In this document: positions 1 to 10,100 of the stretch, piece after piece | Numbering within the stretch: position 1 is the first letter of the stretch | How the letters are laid out: each line of letters starts with the position of its first letter | NCBI RefSeq assembly: GCF_025698545.1 | Contig: NC_068565.1 | Coordinates: 620,001-684,000, forward strand | DNA from: Gossypium raimondii | Lineage: Eukaryota; Streptophyta; Magnoliopsida; Malvales; Malvaceae | Length of the DNA stretch: 64,000 nucleotides | Reading direction: 5' to 3' | The notes under the pieces: generated by a model | What the model saw: the letters and a program-made list of their open reading frames with translations, nothing else | The model's database searches: none | Told to the model about the DNA's origin: nothing | Made by a program: the position numbers and the translations under genes

Positions 1-63
1 AACTAAATAAAAGAAAAACCCTTCCACCATTTTCAAGAGCTTTTTCTTTTTGCAGAAAAAAAA

Positions 64-372
64 ATGGGCCAAAAACTGTTCATTTTCGTTGTTTTTCTTG
101 TTGTTTCTCTCTTGTTGTTTAAAACAGAGAGTAGGGTTTTGAAGGGTTTGAAGTTGCTGTCCGTTGATGGTGAGAAAAAGACTGTATCAGGGCAAAGTTC
201 GGGCGTCGGACACAAATATTTTAATGTTCGCATCGTTGGGGTCCAAACATCTAGCTTGGGTCAAGCTATTGGAGTTGAAAATTTAAGTTCGAGTGTCAAA
301 TATGGATACACTAATACTCAAATCCTTGCGGTTGAAAAATCCGGTCCAAGCCCTGGCGAGGGACATAAGTGA
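64..372 (+). CDS. CEP/PIP-like secreted peptide precursor
   Basis: A 102-residue single-exon precursor. Residues 1-22 form a hydrophobic signal peptide (FIFVVFLVVSLLLF core). The body is variable and rich in Ser, Gly and Lys. The protein ends with SGPSPGEGHK, whose SGPSPGEGH at residues 93-101 resembles the C-terminal motif of the plant IDA/PIP/CEP peptide superfamily (SGPS-x-G-x-GH in PIP, SPGxGH in CEP-like). In those families the C-terminal stretch is cut out, often hydroxylated on Pro, and perceived by leucine-rich-repeat receptor kinases at the cell surface. A second, weaker motif, SGQSSGVGHK, lies at residues 42-51. The start is the first ATG and gives a good signal peptide. Assignment between the PIP and CEP branches is uncertain. 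The family is inferred from motif and architecture only. Confidence 0.75.
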   Translation: MGQKLFIFVVFLVVSLLLFKTESRVLKGLKLLSVDGEKKTVSGQSSGVGHKYFNVRIVGVQTSSLGQAIGVENLSSSVKYGYTNTQILAVEKSGPSPGEGHK

Positions 373-1989
373 AAAATAAATCAATGGTGATAACACTAAT
401 AAGTGACTTCAATGGTAATTATTGTATGCCCTTGTGACAATATGTACACATAATATATATACATATGTATGTACATGTGACTTCAAGTCTTATACTTCTC
501 CTACATTTAAAATTTTAATTATTCTACTATTATTTATATGAATTTAATTTCACTATTTCTTTAATTTATGTATGATTATTAACATAATTAAAATGTTTGA
601 CATTAAAATTTTAAAAATTTCACAACAAAAAACGTCATTGTAATAACACCGATAAGAATTTTAACAGGTTTACAATTGAACTTGTATTTTAAATCTAAAA
701 TATAGAAGGGTAAAATTCCTTAAAATAAAAGTAAGGGGACTAAATTCTAAATTTATAGGAAGTACAAGGAGTTGGAACATATATATACATTCTAAATTTA
801 CAAACAATATAAGAACCTAAAAGTTAAAAATTTATATAAATTCGGGACATGCTGTAGTAGCATAATATCAAGTGATAACGTGGCACAATTTTAAGATAAC
901 ACATCATTACATTTTAATGAAATTTAAGTTTGAAAACCAAATTAGAAAAAAAAATTACCAGGTTTGAGGATTAATGTGAACCAAAAAAGATTTTAGAATT
1001 TTTTGTGTAATCCTTGATTAAAAGTCGTCGCTCAAAAGTCGATTCAACTCTTTAGTTTGTATTGGTATACCAACCAATACATGATTCGATCCAATTCCAA
1101 CAACTATGCACAAACTTGCTTTCTTGGTTTTACTGTCATTGGAACTAAGTTTATCTGTGACACCAAAACAAATAAAAATCTACGGATAAAGTAATATTTA
1201 ATCCCCTGAACTTGATAAAATTTTCTAATATGGTCCTTGAAGGTTTTTTTGGTTTATATTAATTTTAGAACTTAAAAATTTTTCTCAATTTGTTCCATGA
1301 ATTTGGATTTTATTGAGGTTTCGTTATCACTTGAAAGATAAAAATAAAATAAATTTTTAATATTTTCTTGTTAGATTTCACATATATATATTTTAAGTAA
1401 CAATATGGTACAATATCAAAGTGTTTTGTTATCATACTTTAATAAAATTTAAGTTCGTGCAATTTGAGAAAAATTGCCAAGTTTCAAAACTAATATGCAA
1501 AAAAAAAGGACTAAAATGAAAAAAGTTAACAAATTGAAAGATTAAATTTTTTTATAAAATAAAAAATCAAATCAACACATGATTTTATAATTTTCTTTTG
1601 TTGGAAACAAGGGATGTTGTTTTTAATTACAGTATCTGTTTTAGTAAAAAAAAGTTAGATTGTATTTTATTCCATTTACTTAAAAATGAGTAAATTAGTC
1701 CCTGTACCTTTGATTAAAGAGCAAATTGATATTCCTTTAGAAATTTTATCTGTTTCTATTGTTAAAAACTTGTCACTATACATTAGAACGAGGAACATGT
1801 GGCACGCCATATAGAACTGTTTGGTTATTCTTCAGCCACACTAGTTTTTAATAGTATAAATGGACAAATTTTTTTTAACAAAATGGACTAGTTTGCTCTT
1901 TAATCTAACGTACATATACTACTATTTTTCTCATTTTTGAATAAGGGGGCAAAATGCAATCTAACTCCTAATATTTGGGTCTCCATAGT
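373..1989. other. AT-rich spacer with degraded MITEs
   Basis: No gene seen. It contains the 3' flank of the peptide gene, including the first copy of a direct repeat at 398-459. A fold-back MITE-like segment lies at about 1186-1548, with words such as 'ggtccttgaagg' and 'aaaattgccaag'. The body of a family-A MITE (GGTAAAAGTACC-type ends) lies at about 1650-1989, and its right tip is separated by the nested insertion at 1990-2635. Confidence 0.6.
398..459. repeat. 62-bp direct repeat, copy 1 (partner 2661-2722)
   Basis: The stretch beginning AATAAGTGACTTCAATGGT and running to TATGTACACATAATATA recurs 2263 bp downstream with only scattered substitutions. Copy 1 lies just after the stop codon of the peptide gene and is therefore probably its 3' UTR or flank. 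Copy 2 has no coding sequence in front of it. Confidence 0.8.
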
Positions 1990-2635
1990 AGGGGTAAGCG
2001 TTCGATCGAATCGAGTAAAAAAATTCAAGCTAATTGAGTTAACGAATCTTATTTTATCATCCTAACTCGATTAAAAATTTTTTCAAATCAAGTGAAATGA
2101 AATTCAAGTCGAGCCGAATTGAGTGAAATTGTTTGAGTTAAATTAAAAAAATTAAACACGTCAAATTAAAATCTTGTTACAATATAACTAATTTAATGTT
2201 AGAGCACATAAATTTGAAATCACATATATTTGAAAACTTTTTTTTGAAAGAAAAAGAAATATTTTAATATGATAAACTTGAATCATTAATTAACTTATTT
2301 AGGTCACAAAATTATTATTTTAGAACATTTTTAAAAAATTTAACTTTCTTTATATATTCTTTAGATTTTTTTAATTTTATAATTTTATAAATATTTAATT
2401 TTTTAAAATTTTTTTGTAATTTTTGTTGAAAGAGTCCAATTTGCTCATTTTTAAAATTGACAAGGACAATAGAGATTTACATCATTCTATTATTCGAATT
2501 GTAAAATTCAACTTGACTCGAACTTGAATTACTTGTTCGAGTTGACTTGAAAAAATTGAATAACTTAAAAAACTCGATCCGATTAACTTGAAATTCGATT
2601 TTTTTTACGAATTGAGTTGAGTTTTGCTCACCCTA
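1990..2635. mobile_element. Fold-back element (family D), 646 bp, 9-bp TSD
   Basis: The ends are inverted: AGGGGTAAGCGTTCGATCG on the left and, on the opposite strand of the right end, AATAGGGTGAGCAAAACTC. The interior is rich in TCGAG and CGAATT words. The element is flanked by CTCCATAGT (1981-1989) and TTCCATAGT (2636-2644), a 9-bp target duplication with one mismatch, typical of Mutator-type DNA transposons. It has no coding capacity. The target is the right tip of an older family-A MITE, which resumes as 'atttttaccc' after 2644. Confidence 0.75.
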
Positions 2636-2644
2636 TTCCATAGT

Positions 2645-3609
2645 ATTTTTACCCACTCATAATAAGTGACTTCAATGGTGGTTATTGTAAGCTCTTGTTA
2701 CTATATGTACACATAATATACATGTATTATACAAATCCATTGAATAAAATGGAATGACTTTTTGTAAGTGTTATGTAAAAGTAGTAAATTGATATAGTAT
2801 TTTACATGTTATAATATACTTGTCATGTAAAATTTTATAAATAATAAAACTTAAATTAATAAATTTAATGGTAATTGTTTGGTTAGGACTAAAATTTTAA
2901 AATTTGAAAATAAAAACTAAAAAAATCAATTCAGAATAAAGAGGTTAAATCTACAAATTATATACAATATAGGGACTAATAACATAATTTATTTTTAGTT
3001 TTGCACTTAACTTTTCAACTTTCATTTTTTCCCAATTCACTAAAAAAAGTTACCAATAAAAAACTCGTAACACATTTTTATTAAATGCCAATAAATTTTA
3101 AATAAAATGGAACGAATATAATAATTAACATAAATTATTTGAATAGTTTATAAAATTGCCTATAGTATTATTTAAGTATTTAGATTGAGTTTTAGTTCGA
3201 TTGTTGTCGACGTTGTTGTTTATATAGAAGAACGTGAGTTTGAGTGCATTGAAACGTATTTATTATCTTATTTAAGGGGTGAGAGAAATTATAGGTAATT
3301 TTAAATATTTATATTCAAAATAAAGTATTTATCTCATAACATAACAGACTATCGATTATATATCTATATTATTATTTTACCCAATACTTACTTTAGGAGG
3401 CTCGAACCGGATGAACTCTGGGAATAAACGAGAGCACCCGAACAAGCACAAGAGTTGAATTAGAGTGTAACTTTGTTTATGGAGTGATGATCCATAAACA
3501 TACTCAAATCCAGCTAAGATTTATTTGAGTAATCAAGTACAAAATAGAACCTAAGCTTATTAATCATATAATTAATAATTAATTACTATATATATGTGTG
3601 TGTATATAT
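2645..3609. other. Intergenic spacer
   Basis: No gene seen. It holds the tip of the interrupted MITE (2645-2653), the second copy of the 62-bp direct repeat (2661-2722), and otherwise AT-rich sequence up to the protease 3' end. Confidence 0.6.
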
Positions 3610-4317
3610 CTAAGTTCTCGGTATGTTCTTGTAATCAGTCCACAACTGATCAACAGTTTTGCCCAGAATCTGAAAAAAGAAATCAGGGCTATAACCATCT
3701 TTGAGCTTCGCATTAAGCTCCGCCACGAACCCAGATTTCAAACCCTCACAATAATCCAAGAAGTACGCCGTCACGGCGTACCCGTCGTACCAATGCTCGC
3801 CGTCCCCCGGTCGAGGCCACTCTCCGGGGACGTAATCCGCTTTCAGCCGTACGAAATCCGCGATCCCTTCCGTCAAACCCCCGAGATGCCCATCGCCGAT
3901 TTGCCCGTTCCCATTCCACTGCCATATGTGAGTCATCTCATGGTAAAGCACCCCGTTGAAGCTCCGTTTCAGCTCATCGCCGGTTAAACCTTGGATCGAT
4001 TTATCGCTCACGTTGATGTTATTGTTGCTTGCAAGCGCGACGACTCTCTCGTCTAGGTTATCGACGATGAAGAGGCTTACGCTTTGTACGTTCTTTCTCG
4101 AAGCCGGATCGGGTTGCCGGAAAAGGTTCCAGATGAACTGGGAGGCTGATTCCATTTGTTGCCGTGTGTACTCGACGCCGAGCTCTTTGTCGAATACGGT
4201 GCCTCCAGGAGTCGTTGGGACCTCATTTGTGACGGTGTAATCTACCGCGGTGGAGCTGTGAAGGGATGTAGCTAATGCGAGCAGGTAAACGAGGAAGAAA
4301 ACTGGGTGATTAGCCAT
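3610..4317 (-). CDS. Basic secretory protease (plant BSP family, NtPRp27-like)
   Basis: A 235-residue single-exon protein of the plant basic secretory protein family (PF04450), secreted proteins tied to defence and stress and related to zinc metallopeptidases. Counting from the chosen start, residues 1-24 are a signal peptide, and the zinc motif HEMTH at 126-130 is followed by GGLTEGIADF at 146-155, both family hallmarks. The length is normal. An in-frame ATG lies 33 bases upstream at 4350. I prefer the ATG at 4317 because the signal peptide begins directly there, and because a TATA box at 4369-4376 predicts transcription starting near 4340, downstream of the upper ATG. Local GC content is higher than in the surroundings. 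The protein likely acts in the apoplast on unknown substrates. Confidence 0.93.
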   Translation of the reverse strand: MANHPVFFLVYLLALATSLHSSTAVDYTVTNEVPTTPGGTVFDKELGVEYTRQQMESASQFIWNLFRQPDPASRKNVQSVSLFIVDNLDERVVALASNNNINVSDKSIQGLTGDELKRSFNGVLYHEMTHIWQWNGNGQIGDGHLGGLTEGIADFVRLKADYVPGEWPRPGDGEHWYDGYAVTAYFLDYCEGLKSGFVAELNAKLKDGYSPDFFFQILGKTVDQLWTDYKNIPRT

Positions 4318-4368
4318 TTTTTGGTTTGTTTGTTTGATTTGGTGAATCATTATTGCATAGTTCTAAGA

Positions 4369-4376
4369 TTTATATA
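4369..4376 (-). promoter_or_regulatory. TATA box of the basic secretory protease gene
   Basis: On the minus strand the sequence reads CTATATAAATC, 52 bases before the ATG at 4317. The expected transcription start about 30 bases downstream falls near 4340, which argues against the upstream in-frame ATG at 4350. Confidence 0.6.
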
Positions 4377-6516
4377 GACAAAACTGGAAAGCATCGTTTA
4401 CTGGACATAATGTTGAAATTTCAATATAGGTTGAAGCTTCCTTCGTCGTTGAAATTTCTTTACAAATTGAAGACGAACTGTTACCGGGCATCTGGACCCA
4501 TTTTGTACGTATAGATTTTGCTGTTTTTCCGAAAGATTTTGGAAAGTAAGAATGGTAGAAGTAAGGAGAAGTGCATGTCTAAATTGTATTTTGCTCTTTT
4601 ATTTAAAAAATAGATAAATTAGTATTTATATATTAGATCAAAAATTAAATTGGTCTTTTTATTAAAAAAATTATTTTTCTATTTCTACTATTAAAAGTTG
4701 GGTTTTATATGTCAATATGAGATACACATGGCACACAACGTGTCACTATTCAATTATTCTTCGATTAAGTCGGTTTTATCAATACAAATAGAAGATATTT
4801 TTATAAAAATGACCAATTTGTTCTTTGATCCAACATATAAAGACTAATTTATCAATTTTTGAATAGTAAAGATAAATTGCAATTTGACTTTTAGTATAAT
4901 GTCTTTCATTATATTTTTACCAAAGTATGAACTTTATCAAATTATTAGTTAACTCTTAATAGTGTAAATTGCACCTAACATCACTAAAGTATTAGTAAAC
5001 TTATGTTTTGATGAAAACTTAAAAAGTTACAAAAATGGTTATTGAATTATTAGAAAATTTTCATTTAAGTTATTAAACTATTAGAAAGTTTTTATTTAAG
5101 TTACTGAGATGTTAAGTTTTTATTTTTAAAAAAGTCTAGTTAGCAAATTCCGAGCAACAATTGACGATTATGTCGAGTATAAAAACATACTTTAGATCCA
5201 AGTCGATTTGACGATCATGTCGAAGATTGGAGAAGAAAGTTATTTGGATTTTGTTTGCAAATTCATGACATTCAAAGTTGTTTAATAAAAAAAAGAACTA
5301 TAGAATATAAAGAAAATAAGAACTTTCGATTTGTGTAAGCGGTGTGAACAGAGAATATCATACAACAATAGTTTTAACAGCCCAACAACTTAAATAAAAA
5401 CTTTTGAATAATTCAATGACTAATTTATAATATTTTAAAGTTGGGTGGTTAAAATATAAATTTATTAATAATTTAGTAATTTTAAATATAATTTGTCTTT
5501 ACAAAATACAGTGGACTCAAAGTGAATATTTAAATGATGAATTCAAAGTTAGATATCCAACTCTATTATATACTCATAACGGATTCGGGCCATCACCTTG
5601 GTTTTTGGTCACTTGGATCAAGACGGAGCCTTGGGAGTTAATGCACTAGAACTCAGCTTCTAGTGCAAGAGACAGTTTGGTTCGCCATTTGCAGTCCTTT
5701 AACTTGGCTCCATAATAGTTATGGCGCCCTTTTTTCGGTGTCCTGGGCTTTGAAGGGCTTGTTTGTACTAAATATTTTTAAATTATGATTTGGATTTTAA
5801 AATATTTGAACTGAATTTTTAATTAATTAAGGGTTAGTTTAAATGGACAGTATTTTATCTGTAGTTAGTGTAAAAATAATAATAACAGTGAAATTATATA
5901 TTATAACATGATATAAAAAATAAACTAAATACACCGCACTCATCTCCAAACTTACCCTAAATCTTTTCGTTAACTTAATATTAGCTTAGCGTCAAAAATC
6001 AGATTACATCTAACATAAGCTATATTTAAAAGAGGTTAATCAAAATTTAAACACTATTTCTTATTGTACAGACACCATAGGTATATCATGTTAAAAAATT
6101 ATCACTGAAATTTCATTTAAATATATTCATGAGTAAGGTTAAACTTAAGGAATCAATCATCCACAAAATGACACATTTTACTATTTTTAAAAATAATAAA
6201 TAATTATTTATTTAAATTTTATTATAAGATATAGATTAATATTTTTTTACACTACTAAAATAGTTAATTTTATTTATTTCAAGTTATAGTTAAATTACCC
6301 TTTTTTTTTATATATTTTATTGTTTTTAAACAACAAATTTAGCAAATTTAATTAAAAATACTAAATCTAGCAAATTTAATAATACGAAATATAAAAAATT
6401 ATGAAAAAAAAAGGTCTGAGCGAAAGTAAAAAGAAAGAAAACCAAAAGAACTTTGCGGTGGTAGAAAGGGCGGAAGAGGGCGGAAGAGCAGCGGTGGCCG
6501 GCTGTGGAAAAATTAA
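4377..6516. other. Intergenic region with MITE remnants
   Basis: A degraded family-A MITE lies at about 4575-4921; its right end 'attatatttttacc' and its internal fold-back are still visible. A second fold-back segment at about 4960-5490 begins 'gtgtaaattgcacc'. A slightly GC-richer stretch at 5560-5760 has no recognised content. The rest is AT-rich. The promoter of the DUF760 gene lies at the right end. Confidence 0.5.
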
Positions 6517-7141
6517 ATGGCCACCCCTCTTTCCTCCCATTTCCCTCTTTCTTTCTTCCCTTCTCAATCACCTTCCTTTGGAAAGCCTTTTCTCTTTTCT
6601 TCCTCTATTTCTTTCCCCGCTCTTCGTTTTCTCTCTTACACCAACCTCACGAAGCTCCCTAGAACCTCTCTCCTCGCTTTCTCTTCCAACAATTCCGGTT
6701 CTTCTCCTTTCAACGATCCTTCCGGTTCGAATTCTTCTCCCTCTAAGGTACGGTTTTGCAAGTCAGCGAGTCCTTTCTTTTCTTTTATTTTTTTTGTATT
6801 TCGAGTGGAATGTTGAGAAATTAGATTTGAATTTGCTGATTTGTTTAGCGGATTGCGTGATGTGGATATAAGTGATCTTTGAAATTTTGTTTTCTTTATG
6901 GAAATTGAGATTGCAGCTCGTGGAAGGGAGAACTTTATGTTTAGATTTGATTGAATTGTTTTAGGATTAGTTAAGATTTCATGTTTTGATTGGTTAATGA
7001 GAAAATGTAGTCGATGTAATATTGCAATAACTTGAGTTCTTTTTGTATTGTGGTTATAGGTTGATTGTGTAGTTATAGCTAATGTAAATTATATTTTGCT
7101 GGTTAGAATAGCAATTTTTCAAGTTATTATGTATATGTATA

Positions 7142-7172
<31 letters not shown>

Positions 7173-10100
7173 ATCTTTAAAATGTGAAAAGAATAAAATC
7201 CTCATTATGGATTAGAGTTTGGGACAAGGATGTAAACAAGACACTCATGATAGCAAGCTATTGTGATTTGACTTGGAAAAAGAACTTGAATTCGGCAATT
7301 GGAGCTATTGAGCTGAATTTGTGAGCCTAGTAAATTGCAAGCCGAATCAAGCTTCTCGAGTTTGAGCATAAATAATTGAATTTGAAGTCTAGTTCTAGCA
7401 TCAATTTCAGCTCATATTTTGTTAGGTAAACAAGCTTAATCGACCTGAATTGAGTGAGTTCAAGTAACTCAATGTTTGTTCCGAACTAAGCTCAAAGTTC
7501 AAACTAGTTCAAACTCAAGCCGAGTTTCGAGGGTTGAATTTTTAGTCAAACTTGAGCTTCTTACAGCTTGAGCTGAACTGGATTAGAGCTGTAGCATCTG
7601 AGGCAATTTCTTTCCGTGATTGTACAAGCATTTCTACATGGATATTCTATTAAACTCTACTTGAATTTTGAGCCGTCTTTCTTTTGTGATAAATCTTGGT
7701 ATTTGCTAGAACCAACATAGATTAGGCAGTGTTTCTTGATAGTTCTCGAATTGATGTATATATTTACTATTTTCAAAGTGGTTTTCTGGTAATGTTTTAA
7801 GAAGTAACTTCTAGTGTTTTCTTTCAGAAATCGGTTCTCACCAATCTGATACAGGAGATCGAACCATTGGATATTAGCCTTATCCAAAAAGATGTCCCCC
7901 CTTCAACTGTGGATGCAATGAAAAGGACTATTTCGGACATGTTGGGTTTACTTCCATCTGATAGGTTTCAAGTCTTTATCGAGGCATTGTGGGAACCTCT
8001 TTCAAAGTTATTGATCTCTTCTATGATGACAGGGTATGTTCTTATTCTGCATGATATGCGCCATTGTAAGAATTATTTATTTACTTCAGTCGATTGCCAA
8101 CAAGCTGAAACCCAGTCTAATGGCTTTAACTCATGTTACTTGGACCCTTCGTTTTCCCTATAATCTGTATGTCAGATGCCTGTATTAGACAGATTTTGGA
8201 CATGGGTGTTGGGTATGATTTTCCATTGCAAACACTTTAGAAAAAATGGAGCATACCTGTGTTGAATGCATAACCATTTTACATTATTACCAAGTCTGAG
8301 TAACATAGGTTTCAATGCGGTAAAAGTATCATGGAGGCCCCTGTAGTAGGAGTCAGACTACATATTGCCCCTTTTATTCAAAAGATAGACAAATTAGTCC
8401 TTGTATATTAGACCGAAGAGTAAACTAGTCCTTTCTATTAAATATTTCATTCATTTCTACTGTTAAAAACTGGTGTGACTAACAAAATAATCAGACAGTT
8501 GCATGTGGCGTGCCACGTGTACCTTATGCTGATGTATAAGGACCAGTTTTTTATAGTAAAAATGGTTGAAATTTTTAATAGAAAGACCAGTTCGCTCTTT
8601 GATCTAAAGTACATGGATTAATATGCCCATTTTGAGTAGAGGGGACAAAATGCAATCTGACTTCTAGTACAACGGCCTTCATAGTACTGTTTGAATGCTT
8701 GTTGGACATATATTAGTTCATTAACCATATTATATTCTCTATTTATACCATCTTTTCCCAAAGAGGTTGACATAATATGAATGAATATTCTTGGGGAGAA
8801 AGAGCCAATCTTGAATGCATCTAATCATGCCAAGCATGGCTCAATATATCACTTCTAGGGTTTATATCCTTTCCCTCTCTATATTTCACATTTCCTGCAT
8901 GTGAATCACTGGAACTTTCATCTTTAATTTCAATACTAGTATCATAAGTTTAAATGTTTGATGTACCACAAGACACGAAAAGTATTTCTTACTTTTTGAA
9001 TTGCAGTTATACATTGAGGAATGCTGAATATAGGCTTTGCCTTGAACGGAGCCTTGGTTGTGAAGGATGTTTGGGAAAAACTCCGGACAAATGGAACTTT
9101 GATTTACAAGAGGTATTGTTGGACAGTACAAAAATAAGTGATTGTTCAGGGAAAGACTATGTGTCATCTGAATTCGAGGAAACCACTGAAGACAAAGTTG
9201 AAGACATTGAATTTCAAGGCATAGGTGAAATATCCCCTGAAACTCGTAAATACATACTTCTTTTGCAGTCTCGTCTAACTTCCATGAAAAAGGTATGTTA
9301 TAGCATTTTGAAGAGCTTCTCATTGTCCTGTTCTTTTATCTCTTTCAATCTATATACCGTTTTAATCAAAATATTGACTGGAGCTGTTATATATAATAGT
9401 TTGTATCAGTGTGAAGCACTAACAAGACGCCAGAAAGGCTATAAATAATTACCAGTTGATCTTGTTATGCATTTTAATCTGATTAACTCAATTCATCAAT
9501 CAACAGAATACATTTCCTTATCTGCGGTAAAAGTACCATAGAGGTCTTTGTATTAGGAGTTGGATTACATTTTGCTCCCTCTACTAAAAAAATGGGCAAA
9601 TTAGTCCCTGTACATTAGATCAAAGTGCAAACTGATACTTTTGTTAAAAATTCCATTCATTTCTACTGTTAAAAACTGGTCCTTGTATGTCAGAATGAGG
9701 TATTGTCGGGTTATTCTATTAGCCACGCCGGTTTTTAACAATAGAATTGCTTGAAAATTTTAACTGAAAGGATCAGTTTGCTATCTAATTTAATATACAG
9801 GGACTAATTTATCCATTTTTTGAGTAAAGGGGGTAAATTTGCAATTTCACTCCTAGTATAAGGGCCTTTATGATACTTTTACTCTTTATCTGCAATTTGG
9901 TTGAATACATGCTCATAATTCCATATCTTGCTTGATTGAAGGAACTTCGTGAAATCAAGGGGGAAAATGCTGCTTTACAAATGCAACAAATTGCTGGGGA
10001 AGAAAAGAACGATTTACTAAACTACTTGAGATCACTACAACCAGATAAGGTTTCCTTCGATTTCAAACGCTTTTTAAAGCAAATTTCTTTATTAGTATCT

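Noticed and set aside
3598-4240. Open frames on the plus strand opposite the basic secretory protease
   Set aside because: They are antisense shadows of a GC-richer coding region, with no family resemblance or own signals.
6376-6871. Long frames in other phases around the first DUF760 exon
   Set aside because: Low-complexity Lys/Glu or Ser/Leu/Phe runs; the transit-peptide frame at 6517-6747 joins cleanly to the next exon.
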